This document shows positions 23,806 through 31,453 of a DNA stretch of 51,969 nucleotides, in pieces. Below the pieces are notes generated by a model, which saw only the letters and a list, made by a program, of their open reading frames with translations, was not told the origin of the DNA and searched no databases. The position numbers were made by a program, and so were the translations under genes. This DNA comes from Gammaproteobacteria bacterium (GTDB lineage: Bacteria; Pseudomonadota; Gammaproteobacteria; Eutrophobiales; Eutrophobiaceae): NCBI GenBank assembly GCA_028281365.1, contig JANQJZ010000020.1, positions 1 through 51,969 of the forward strand. Direction: 5' to 3'. Position 1 is the first letter of the stretch; each line of letters opens with the position of its first letter.

Positions 23806-24159
23806 ATGAGCGACCAGGAAATGATTGGCCGGACAGTACAATACTATATTGATGGCGCAATAACCGGAAAAGGCGATGATATGAAACCGGCCTTTCATGC
23901 TGATGCCACTATTTTCGGTTATATCGGCGAGGATTTATTTGCCGGACCGATTCAAAAGTTGTTTGACTGGAACGATGAAAATGGTCCTGCATCCGATCTT
24001 GTCGCAGATATCGCAAGTATCGATGTAGAGGGATCTATCGCTACAGTACGGCTGGAACTCGATAACTGGACTGGTCATAAATTCACCGATATGTTTACAT
24101 TGTTAAAAACCGATGGTGAATGGAAGATTATGAATAAGGTGTTTCATTTACATACATAA
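23806..24159 (+). CDS. NTF2-like protein, paralogue of the gene at 8361
   Basis: 117 residues from the ATG at 23806, which is preceded by GGGAGA with 6-base spacing; a TTG five codons upstream falls before that site. It matches the NTF2-like protein at 8361-8738 along most of its length (GKGDDMKPAF, DATIFGYIG, DLFAGPIQKL, VRLELDNWTGH, GEWKIMNKVFH). Here it stands apart from the detoxification operon, followed 14 bases on by an exported protein gene. Ligand or reaction unknown. Confidence 0.84.
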   Translation: MSDQEMIGRTVQYYIDGAITGKGDDMKPAFHADATIFGYIGEDLFAGPIQKLFDWNDENGPASDLVADIASIDVEGSIATVRLELDNWTGHKFTDMFTLLKTDGEWKIMNKVFHLHT

Positions 24160-24173
24160 AAAAGTAGAACAAA

Positions 24174-24932
24174 ATGATCGGTAAATTACTATCTTATGTG
24201 TTTCTATTACTTGTAACACATGTCACTCTTGCTGAAGACGTCATATTGGTAGTCCCCACAAAAGATATCCATAATGCTATCAAGATAACGTCAAACAACA
24301 TGGCTGTTCGGAAGTTTGATAAAAGCAAACTACCTGATACAAACTATCTTATCGAAAAAAACTTCAAAGCTGTCATAAATAAGACGGTAAGCACATCGAT
24401 AAAAGCAGGTGATCCGATCCCTATGAAAGCCATCGTTCCGCTCTGGCAATCTTATACACTTGACGAAGGTAATTTCAGTGTGGAAATGCCTGGTAAATAT
24501 AAAATATTAAAAAACGATAACCAATCTGATAATAACATTACGCAAACATTCTATGTTGAACAGGGACACCTAAACTTAAAACAAGGTTTTCACAGTTACC
24601 AATTACATTACACCGATTACCCTCCCGAAAAAATTCCGGATCCGGGCACAGACAACATCATTAAAACAATGCGTAACAAGCTTATCAGTGAAATACATAT
24701 TGAAGGTGCAGAGATAAAACACTTTGAGGAAAATGAATTATCATTAAACGGCTATGCCGGTATCGAGTTAAATGCAGTATTAAATGCAGAAGGACACACT
24801 GGGTATCTTCACCAACGACTGTATCAAGTAGGTTATCGTCAATATTATCTGATGGTATTCTCGCCCAGTTTTTCAACGCCGGCAGTTGAAAGAAATCGTT
24901 TCTTTAATTCTTTTAAACTGTTAAATCCTTAA
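24174..24932 (+). CDS. exported protein with SAF-like and PsbP-like regions
   Basis: 252 residues with a signal peptide (cleavage near THVTLAED). Residues about 35-85 (NMAVRKFDKSKLP, NKTVSTSIKAGDPI, then MKAIV) resemble a SAF domain such as those in FlgA/CpaB proteins. The rest (FSVEMPGKYKIL through RFFNSFKLL) resembles PsbP-like lipoprotein domains. Both comparisons rest on short patterns and are tentative. It lies 14 bases after the NTF2-like gene and probably shares its transcript. Periplasmic location is likely; the role is unknown. Confidence 0.62.
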   Translation: MIGKLLSYVFLLLVTHVTLAEDVILVVPTKDIHNAIKITSNNMAVRKFDKSKLPDTNYLIEKNFKAVINKTVSTSIKAGDPIPMKAIVPLWQSYTLDEGNFSVEMPGKYKILKNDNQSDNNITQTFYVEQGHLNLKQGFHSYQLHYTDYPPEKIPDPGTDNIIKTMRNKLISEIHIEGAEIKHFEENELSLNGYAGIELNAVLNAEGHTGYLHQRLYQVGYRQYYLMVFSPSFSTPAVERNRFFNSFKLLNP

Positions 24933-25083
24933 TATAGGAAAAATCCATACTATAGTAATAGTGAGAACCAATTAACAAATCTTATCTACAAGTGTAAATA
25001 ATCATTGATAGTATTTTAGTTAGATTTTTAAAGATATATGATACAACAATGTCTTTATTGTAATTAATACAGGTACGTTAGAT

Positions 25084-25899
25084 TTGGAAATAGACTGGAA
25101 AGAATTTAGTGATAACACCCGTAAAGGGGAAGACATGTGGGGGCACTATACGACCGCAACCGGAGAACTGTTTGTCGTTGCTGATGGCGCATCGACACAT
25201 CAAGGCGAAAAGACCGGTAAGGATGTCGTTAACTATATCGATGAACGATTAAAACAAGACGCAAATAAAGTAGAGCGCAGCCGACACTTAAAAGAACTAA
25301 TACATTCAATCAATGATGAATCTGTAAAAATCAACGAAGGAGCTTATGCCGCTATAGCGGGTATTTTATACAAAGGCAATTCCCTGTTCGCCTTTGGTGC
25401 TGGCGATGTCTCCATCCTGGCCAGAAAACCCAGTGGTAAAATTATTCAGGTTTTACCCCTGGATTTATTCATGCAAAAAGATGTCGCCGAAAGCACCGCG
25501 ATGGATGAAATAGGATCAGTTGTCGATGGCAAGGAGATAACTGAAGAAAATTATATTCAACGTGCAGAACAATATATGAATCACGGATTATCAAATGCTG
25601 TCGGAATCGGCGAGACATTTTATTTAAATGAACAAAGTTTTTATACCAAAGACGGTGCCGCAATATTGATCGCAACAGACGGCATTACTGATCCTTTTAT
25701 GATTCCGCATAAAAAAGCCGGGAAGGTATTAAAAGAAAATGCCGAGAAACTTTATGATGTGATTAATTTAAGTAATAGCGCGGAAGAAGCTGTCAATGCT
25801 TTAAATGATCTGCTTTGGGATACGCAGGTTAAAGAAAAGAAAAAAATAAAAGCAGATGACAGAACCGGCATCTTCTTATACATGCATGAACAAGATTAA
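25084..25899 (+). CDS. PP2C family serine/threonine phosphatase-like protein
   Basis: 271 residues. Metal-coordinating motifs are present: VVADGAS near residue 36, FAFGAGDVSIL, ATDGITDPF near 199 and DDRTGIF near the C-terminus. It begins at TTG 25084; no ATG lies between the preceding in-frame stop and the conserved N-terminus, and the ribosome site is weak (AGG 10 bases upstream). Soluble and cytoplasmic. Related PP2C proteins act with serine/threonine kinases, but no kinase is nearby. Its last 14 bases overlap the ubiquitin-like gene, indicating coupled translation. Confidence 0.83.
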   Translation: MEIDWKEFSDNTRKGEDMWGHYTTATGELFVVADGASTHQGEKTGKDVVNYIDERLKQDANKVERSRHLKELIHSINDESVKINEGAYAAIAGILYKGNSLFAFGAGDVSILARKPSGKIIQVLPLDLFMQKDVAESTAMDEIGSVVDGKEITEENYIQRAEQYMNHGLSNAVGIGETFYLNEQSFYTKDGAAILIATDGITDPFMIPHKKAGKVLKENAEKLYDVINLSNSAEEAVNALNDLLWDTQVKEKKKIKADDRTGIFLYMHEQD

Positions 25900-26170
25900 T
25901 GTAAGGCTATACGGTAGTTTAAATAATACCCTGCCAATAACCAAACGGCAGATCACTTTTCCAGTGTTCCTGGAAAACAAAACATCACTACTGGAAATTC
26001 TGGAAACACTAAACGTTCCTGTTAATGAAATCGATCTAATATTGGCAAATGGAGCAGCCATCCACTTTAATTACATTCCTGCCAATAATGATTTTATCAG
26101 TGTCTATCCACGCTTTGAGAATATCGACATCACACCGCTAAACTTACGCCATCGCGGCACAGTTCATTAA
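25886..26170 (+). CDS. ubiquitin-like (Ub-Mut7C / MoaD-ThiS-like) domain protein
   Basis: 94 residues from the ATG at 25886, inside the 3' end of the PP2C gene (14-base overlap). The pattern INVRLYGSLN, LLEILETLNVPVNEIDLILANG, FNYIPANNDFISVYPRFENIDI matches the beta-grasp domain that usually precedes a Mut7-C RNase domain (Ub-Mut7C). The RNase part is absent: the protein ends 17 residues past YPRF. It also lacks a C-terminal Gly-Gly, so it is unlikely to be a sulfur carrier. Its coupling to PP2C suggests a shared task; nothing more can be said. Confidence 0.75.
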   Translation: MNKINVRLYGSLNNTLPITKRQITFPVFLENKTSLLEILETLNVPVNEIDLILANGAAIHFNYIPANNDFISVYPRFENIDITPLNLRHRGTVH

Positions 26171-26203
26171 AAATAATAATAATTTATTGTTCAGTGCAAT
26201 AAA

Positions 26204-26350
26204 TTCATCAAAAATGATTAATCAAATTAGATAATTAATAATTATAAATAGTGATACTGGCAACATATCATCAAAATTAATTAATCATTTTTGATGAAAA
26301 ATCATACATATTGAGTAATTACTATTAGTAAATTCATCAAATATGATGAA
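26204..26350. promoter_or_regulatory. three copies of a TTCATCA-N4-TGATGAA operator
   Basis: Site 1 (26204-26221) TTCATCA-AAAA-TGATTAA, site 2 (26281-26298) TTAATCA-TTTT-TGATGAA, site 3 (26333-26350) TTCATCA-AATA-TGATGAA, a perfect dyad. Sites 1 and 2 are also inverted copies of each other. Centres are 77 and 52 bp apart. A further half-site TCATCA lies near 26269. All lie in the 252-bp gap before the small membrane protein gene at 26423, the nearest copy ending about 70 bp before its ATG. This looks like a cooperative binding array for a dimeric regulator. Confidence 0.6.
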
Positions 26351-26422
26351 ATTTTCACATCCTTATTCTCGTTAAATAGGACTAAACTTAGAGGACAGTC
26401 TCGTAAGTTCGGGAGGTGGATT

Positions 26423-26677
26423 ATGAAACTGTCTATCAAAGCCATGGCCATTACCTTCGGCCTGCTCTGGGGAGCAGCCATGCTCATCGTTAGCACCATC
26501 AACATGTTCAGCCCTGATTATGCTAAGGATTTTCTTAATATCGTCGCCTCAGTCTATCCTGGTTATGAAGCTGGGGAAGGACTGAAAAGCGTCATCATCG
26601 GCACCCTCTATGCCGTGTTCGATGCTGCCATCGGTGGAGCAATATTCGCTTGGGTTTATAACTTTTTTGTGAAATAA
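26423..26677 (+). CDS. small membrane protein, holin-like label family
   Basis: 84 residues, two membrane segments (about 5-27 and 58-80) flanking YPGYEAGEGLKSVIIGTLYA, and ending FAWVYNFF. This matches a widespread family of small bacterial and archaeal membrane proteins often labelled bacteriophage holin or membrane-associated protein, though no phage genes are nearby. It has a strong ribosome site (GGGAGGTGG). The operator array upstream and the terminator downstream make it a self-contained, regulated unit. Function unknown. Confidence 0.75.
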   Translation: MKLSIKAMAITFGLLWGAAMLIVSTINMFSPDYAKDFLNIVASVYPGYEAGEGLKSVIIGTLYAVFDAAIGGAIFAWVYNFFVK

Positions 26678-26712
26678 AAAATATACAATGAGTAAAACTA
26701 CTATGATCTTAG

Positions 26713-26756
26713 AGGGTAAGATTCAACAAGTTATAGTGTTTACCCTTTTATTTTTT
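26713..26756 (+). terminator. Rho-independent terminator
   Basis: AGGGTAA (26713-26719) pairs with TTACCCT (26740-26746) around a 20-nt loop, followed by a T-rich stretch. The loop is long but the stem is perfect. It ends the transcript of the small membrane protein; the minus-strand module ends at 26796. Confidence 0.6.
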
Positions 26757-26795
26757 AACACAAAAATATAATTTAATTAATAATTATTTAATTAG

Positions 26796-27830
26796 TCATT
26801 CTGGAATATCTGTATCATTGTGTACAACTAATTTCGCAAATTCCGGTCCATGCTCAGTTATCCAATAATGAATATGATATTCATAATCAATATCAAATCT
26901 CCATGCCCTTGCATTATCTTTCTTTCTGGTCCTAATTGGATCATTCCCACTACTTCCAGTCCGAAGGGCATGACCTTTACCTTTATTCCTACTTAATAAT
27001 ATATCATTTATTGTTCTAATCATTCTTTTGCATTTAGAAACGTCAGATATAAAATTGTTACTTATTACAGACTTAACAAATTCTTCACGTAATTCAAACT
27101 TTGGTAATCTTTCCCATTCTATTGGACCTGAATTATTTATAATATCTTTATAACATCCAATTTTGATAGAGTTTTGAAAATCCATCATATTGCAAGCATT
27201 TTTCCATAATAATAAATTATCTATTTTCATTATTACCATTTGCGCAGTTGATCCAAAGTCCAATTCACCATTTATTTCATTATCAAGCAAATCATTTTCT
27301 ATTGGTAACTTACAGTCAACGTCTTCTAAATTACAACGTAATTGCATAGAAGAGTTTCCACCAGTGTAATCATTAATAAATAATATGTATTTATTGTTAC
27401 TATCTAACTTTATTGATAATAATAGCAACACTATTAGGTCTTTATTAATATTAGTAAATTGATCATCTCCATTTCCTTGGTATATATTGGGTTCTAAATC
27501 CAAATCAGAATATAAACACTCATTACAACATAAATATTCCTCTAAAACTGTTGTGTCTAAGAGCTTATTAGTAATTCTAAGTAGATCAAATAAGGCATAT
27601 TCAGTTAAACCAAAAGTAGTTAGAGCTGTTTTTAAATGAGGATGAAAAGGATAACTATCTGTTTCTATTAATTTATTTATAACTTTTTCACTTATACAAA
27701 AATTTATTTTTAGTTTATTTTTTATAAAACCAATGTCTATTATATTTTTTAGATAAGCCTCAAACTCTTGATCTCCTTTACCAATATCTGGAACAGATAT
27801 TGAATTACAGTCTGCCGTGACTATGTTCAT
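26796..27830 (-). CDS. unrecognised protein coupled to an AAA ATPase, candidate effector
   Basis: 344 residues, cytoplasmic, low in Ala/Gly and rich in Asn, Ile, Leu and Asp. There is a Cys cluster (CCNEC) near residue 101. The C-terminal part is the most family-like: KGHALRTGSSGNDPIRTR, then DNARAWRFDI, then YEYHIHYWITEHGPEF, dense in basic and aromatic residues. No nuclease or toxin motif can be assigned with confidence. Its ATG overlaps the stop of the ATPase gene by one base (TAATG), so the two are translated together. Its role as effector or regulator is inferred from context. Confidence 0.72.
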   Translation of the reverse strand: MNIVTADCNSISVPDIGKGDQEFEAYLKNIIDIGFIKNKLKINFCISEKVINKLIETDSYPFHPHLKTALTTFGLTEYALFDLLRITNKLLDTTVLEEYLCCNECLYSDLDLEPNIYQGNGDDQFTNINKDLIVLLLLSIKLDSNNKYILFINDYTGGNSSMQLRCNLEDVDCKLPIENDLLDNEINGELDFGSTAQMVIMKIDNLLLWKNACNMMDFQNSIKIGCYKDIINNSGPIEWERLPKFELREEFVKSVISNNFISDVSKCKRMIRTINDILLSRNKGKGHALRTGSSGNDPIRTRKKDNARAWRFDIDYEYHIHYWITEHGPEFAKLVVHNDTDIPE

Positions 27831-29785
27831 TATTCTTTATTTTTTTCTGATATTTTTTTTGTATATGCAGCTTTAATAAGTTTTTCTGACTCATTCGGTG
27901 CTTGATCAAAAAATCCTTCTGGCCAATCATTTATTGCACCATATTCGTTAATTAGAATTTTTCTATACTTAGACTTCCTCTTTATTTTTTCCACGTAATA
28001 AAGTCCAATATTATTGTGAAGCTTATTAGTTTGATCTTCTGCAACTCTCAGCCTTAATCTAGTTATTAAATACTCACTATGGGATTCAACGATACACTGT
28101 TTTTTTAACAATGATAGTGACAGAAAAAAATCAGCTAATCTCGATTGAACTTTTGGATGTAAATGTAATTCGGGTTGTTCAAATACAAGGAGCGTTTCTG
28201 GATCAGAAATCAATGACATAACTAAAATCGGAAGGATTTGACTAACACCCACTCCAACATGAAGTAAATTATATAAATCAGAAGATTCGTCTGGAGCAAT
28301 TTTTAATTCATGGCCAAATACTCCTTGATCCTGTGTATCAAGCCTATTAACTACTCCCATATACTGTAGCCAATCCTGTGTAGCATGCATTAGAGATGTT
28401 TTTGATACCTCCGCGTTAAAACCATAACCTGTAAAGCTATCGGGTGAAATGTACTCTATTATCTCATGCTTATGTAAATCAAGAACGGCAGCAGTAAATT
28501 CTCCTCTTAACCCAACATCCGTAGGGTCTCCAGAGCCCTCTAATGGATAAACCGCTTTAGGCTCATCTCTTAATGGTCCTAAATACCTAAAATAGTGAGT
28601 AAAGGTATTATTCAGCAGATTGTAACCATATGTTTGAGTTGATACATTAGCTAAATTATATTGTGGTTGGATTTCTCCTCTCGATAATTTAACTAATTTA
28701 TCATAAGAACTTTTAATCAAATCTAAATAGCTACTTGAACTTATTTTTCTTAAGATTTCATTTAATGCTATTGGATCTTTATCACTAATATCATTTAGAT
28801 TGTTACTTATTACTCTATAATTCTTTTCAATATTTTTTTTCCTTGAAATTTGTGTATTAAAGATTGTTAACCCACCTTTTTTGTTTTTTTCACTTGCCAA
28901 CGAATCTAATTCTGTTTTAATAGTTTTAATTTGATGTTCTATCAATTCACCTACATTTTTTTTCAAAAAGCTTAGAAGTTCTGAATTTAAATATTTTCTA
29001 TCTATATTTTCTATATCATTTTCACTTTCAGATATATTAGTTAAAACATTAATGGCTTCTTTTGCATTTTCTTCTTCAATATCATAAGAAAAAGAAAATT
29101 GCACAGGCATAAAATGTATTGTTCTAGCTCCGACTAATTTAGTCTTTATTTCTTTACCGTCAAACAAGTAATCCGGAACATTATAATTTTTAGGAGAAAC
29201 CACTTCATAATCTAGTGTTTCCAACAGTTCTTTACTAAGATTATTTACATCTAACCTCAAAGATTCAGCGCGTTCATTTAAAGGTTCTAAAGTTCTTTTT
29301 ATTTCAACAATATCTTGCTGCTTATCACTAAAATATTTAGTTATTATTTTTGATCTAGACAAAAGAGGTTGCAATTGAGTTAGAGTTTTTGCCTGAGTAA
29401 TCCCTCGAGGCGAAAATGAAAATAAACATTCCAACTCCCGTACATTTTCATCTCCCCAAAAATATCGTCTTCTTGATCTCGGAAACCTTATTTCATTTTC
29501 AGTTAATTTTTCTTTGTTGTATGTAAAACTAATTGTAATACTGTCTTTTTTACTTCCTTTCGATGCTAAGTCATCAAAATTACCAAACCTCATAAAATGT
29601 CCATTCAAAATGACTGGACGCGTATGAATTTGATTACTAATAGTTTGAGCTACTAATAGAATGGACTGGATAAAAGTACTTTTTCCCGAACTATTTGCTC
29701 CAGCGAAGACTGTTAATGGAGATAGTTCAAGTTCAGTAGAGTCATATATTGATTTAAAATTTTCGAGTTTCCATTTAACTAGCAT
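27830..29785 (-). CDS. DUF3696-type AAA family ATPase
   Basis: 651 residues. The N-terminal FKSI-type start and Walker A GANSSGKST (residues 29-37) are followed by a long Ile/Asn/Ser-rich helical middle (about 140-390), a YFRYLGPLRDEP segment, the ABC-signature-like GVGVSQILPILV, Walker B LLVFEQPELHLHP and VESHSEYLITRLRL. This is the SMC/RecF-like ATPase type that includes OLD and DUF3696 proteins, frequent in defence modules with a variable second gene. An AGGA site lies 7 bases upstream. Visible AT-richness well above its neighbours suggests transfer. Defence is inferred; no phage assay evidence is available. Confidence 0.85.
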   Translation of the reverse strand: MLVKWKLENFKSIYDSTELELSPLTVFAGANSSGKSTFIQSILLVAQTISNQIHTRPVILNGHFMRFGNFDDLASKGSKKDSITISFTYNKEKLTENEIRFPRSRRRYFWGDENVRELECLFSFSPRGITQAKTLTQLQPLLSRSKIITKYFSDKQQDIVEIKRTLEPLNERAESLRLDVNNLSKELLETLDYEVVSPKNYNVPDYLFDGKEIKTKLVGARTIHFMPVQFSFSYDIEEENAKEAINVLTNISESENDIENIDRKYLNSELLSFLKKNVGELIEHQIKTIKTELDSLASEKNKKGGLTIFNTQISRKKNIEKNYRVISNNLNDISDKDPIALNEILRKISSSSYLDLIKSSYDKLVKLSRGEIQPQYNLANVSTQTYGYNLLNNTFTHYFRYLGPLRDEPKAVYPLEGSGDPTDVGLRGEFTAAVLDLHKHEIIEYISPDSFTGYGFNAEVSKTSLMHATQDWLQYMGVVNRLDTQDQGVFGHELKIAPDESSDLYNLLHVGVGVSQILPILVMSLISDPETLLVFEQPELHLHPKVQSRLADFFLSLSLLKKQCIVESHSEYLITRLRLRVAEDQTNKLHNNIGLYYVEKIKRKSKYRKILINEYGAINDWPEGFFDQAPNESEKLIKAAYTKKISEKNKE

Positions 29786-29820
29786 TTTTATTCCTACTTT
29801 TTATGTTAATTAACCAATAT

Positions 29821-29860
29821 AGTATAGCTAGTTTTTATTCAATTATTGATAGTATTGAAT
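29821..29860 (-). promoter_or_regulatory. promoter and dyad upstream of the ATPase gene
   Basis: On the minus strand TATACT (29826-29821) is a plausible -10. Just upstream of it, ATTCAAT/ATTGAAT (29837-29843 and 29854-29860) form a perfect 7-bp inverted repeat overlapping the -35 area, so a bound regulator would repress. No good -35 hexamer is visible. Confidence 0.35.
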
Positions 29861-30116
29861 TAAGAGAAAATCATATTATAGAAAACCAAATTAACCATAC
29901 ATAATATAGATCTTACATAATGTTTATAAAAATTTAAAAAATATTAGATTTTGGAGTAAAACCTCAATATTTAATTTAAATTTATAGGTGTTTTGTGAAT
30001 TGGTAATCTAAGAGCCTCTGATTCTTTCATCATATTTCACTATGTGTGAATATTCGCTGAAACCAACTAAAGAGAGGCAGGAAAATCGGACTGACCCATG
30101 AAATAGACATCACGCC
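29861..30116. other. AT-rich gene-poor stretch downstream of nothing recognisable
   Basis: No gene or RNA is recognised here. The left part (to about 30000) is extremely AT-rich, like the ATPase module, and the right part returns to average composition near 30000-30040, which may mark the module's edge. A copy of a 34-bp imperfect repeat (30079-30112) matches 30905-30938 at 24 of 34 positions. Confidence 0.5.
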
Positions 30117-30242
30117 CTAACTCCTCTCCATACTCTCCTGAATCATCGCCTCGATATCTTCAACGGGTCGAATTTCGAAAGAGACTGCTTTTTTAATTGT
30201 AGGATGATTAGACATCAATTCAACTGTAATTGCATCACTCAT
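30117..30242 (-). CDS. possible small protein or gene remnant
   Basis: A 41-codon frame from ATG 30242 to TAG 30117. The translation (MSDAITVELMSNHPTIKKAV ... EIRPVEDIEAMIQESMERS) has the composition of a real acidic helical protein, but no ribosome site is visible and I recognise no family. It could be a short regulator or the remnant of a longer gene. It lies between the AT-rich module and the glutaredoxin gene. Confidence 0.3.
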   Translation of the reverse strand: MSDAITVELMSNHPTIKKAVSFEIRPVEDIEAMIQESMERS

Positions 30243-30323
30243 GATTACAGCTAATATTAAGTATTAATCCCTGATTGAAATTACAAAATGATTCCTATCC
30301 CTTTTCATTAAAGGACAACTGAT

Positions 30324-30872
30324 ATGAGAAATACAGAATATGAGCGTCAATTGACAGAACTGTTTACAGAAACAGCCCGGGCACACCATGAAGCATTCGC
30401 GGCAACAGATGGTAAAGATCCGGAATGGCCGATATGGTACGCAGAATACTTGCAACAACCCATTTCGGAAATCCTGCAAAACGAGTTTCTGAAAAGCAAT
30501 CTTATCTACTGCATGATGAGTGCAGATTTTGAATACGCAGCGAGAGAAACTGATGTTCCATGGCAAAAGTTTTATTCCGATCATTTTGTTGAGCATTTTG
30601 CTCCTGCAGAAACACCTTCGGAAGACAGTCTGGCTCTCTACTACTCACCGACTTGTCCGTTTTGTCAAAATGTCATCAGGACAACCGACCAATTAGGTAT
30701 TGATATTGAAATGCGCAATATCGATGAAAACGAAAATTACCGTGATGAATTAATTTCTGTGCGAGACCGTGCCACAGTCCCGGTCATGCAAATCTCTTCA
30801 GCGGATGGTGACAAACGCTGGATGCCCGAATCCCGTGACATCATCAACTACCTGGAAAAGGCATATAAATAA
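30324..30872 (+). CDS. glutaredoxin-like protein with N-terminal helical domain
   Basis: 182 residues. Residues about 102-182 are a glutaredoxin domain: LALYYSPTCPFCQNVI (CPFC active site), TVPVMQI with the cis-Pro, and ESRDIINYLEKAY. Residues 1-100 form a separate helical region rich in Glu and aromatic residues (ARAHHEAFAATDGKDPEWPIWYAEYL) of unknown function. Glutaredoxins reduce disulfides or glutathione adducts; the N-terminal part may select the target. AAGGA lies 7 bases before the ATG. Single gene. Confidence 0.84.
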   Translation: MRNTEYERQLTELFTETARAHHEAFAATDGKDPEWPIWYAEYLQQPISEILQNEFLKSNLIYCMMSADFEYAARETDVPWQKFYSDHFVEHFAPAETPSEDSLALYYSPTCPFCQNVIRTTDQLGIDIEMRNIDENENYRDELISVRDRATVPVMQISSADGDKRWMPESRDIINYLEKAYK

Positions 30873-30892
30873 TTTGTAATTAATTACAAATT
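30871..30892. repeat. perfect 22-bp palindrome in a convergent gap
   Basis: A 22-base sequence starting at the last two bases of the glutaredoxin stop codon is its own reverse complement (AATTTGTAA-TTAA-TTACAAATT). It may form a hairpin that ends transcription from both sides, but it is AT-only apart from one G and one C and has no T-run, so a protein-binding site is equally possible. Confidence 0.5.
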
Positions 30893-30935
30893 CTAAACAG
30901 GCACAGGTAAATCAGATTCATCCATAAGTCAAACA

Positions 30936-31304
30936 TCAAAGATGCTTAACCTTGGCATAGAACTCATCAAGTTCTTTGTCGCACTCACGCCACTTCTTCT
31001 CAAACTCTGCAGAACTTAAAGTCCGATTATTAAAGTCCTTCTTTCTCTGCTTGTGGCCAACACGCATATATTTAACAAAATCAATCTTTAGTGAAAGCTC
31101 TGCCTTGACAGCATCTGCCTTATTCCTGGCGATATCATTAATAATTTGATCAGATTGGCCGGACCATGTCTCCGGCCCTTCCATCATACCGAAGCAATAA
31201 CCCAGATCCCTGTAATACAAAATCTGGTTGGTTTCTGAATCCTGCCCACAACTCAAGAGGCAAAGGGAAAGAAAAAAAATAAGTAATCGTGAATTATTGA
31301 ACAT
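30936..31304 (-). CDS. hypothetical lipoprotein
   Basis: 122 residues from ATG 31304 (a GTG two codons upstream is possible). A signal peptide ends in the lipobox LLSC, so the mature protein is lipid-anchored at Cys. The mature part is small and charged, with Cys in GYCFGMMEG and WRECDKEL that could form a disulfide. No family recognised. Single gene, convergent with the glutaredoxin gene. Confidence 0.7.
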   Translation of the reverse strand: MFNNSRLLIFFLSLCLLSCGQDSETNQILYYRDLGYCFGMMEGPETWSGQSDQIINDIARNKADAVKAELSLKIDFVKYMRVGHKQRKKDFNNRTLSSAEFEKKWRECDKELDEFYAKVKHL

Positions 31305-31453
31305 ATTCACCGGAACGCTTCGTAGTTGGTATATAGTATCCGGTAACCCACCACAAAAAAACCGACAGATACAGATTTTTTGCTTACCTTATTGAGTTAT
31401 CAGGGCTAACATAAAAAAATAGGCGGAATTTGAAAGCACTCAGATGAGTGCTT

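Noticed and set aside
26204-26350. Repeats as a CRISPR array
   Set aside because: Three short dyads with unequal spacing and no spacer-like unique segments of constant length; no cas genes.
26423-26677. Small membrane gene as evidence for a prophage
   Set aside because: Its family is often labelled holin, but no phage structural, lysis or integrase genes are present nearby and it has its own promoter region and terminator.
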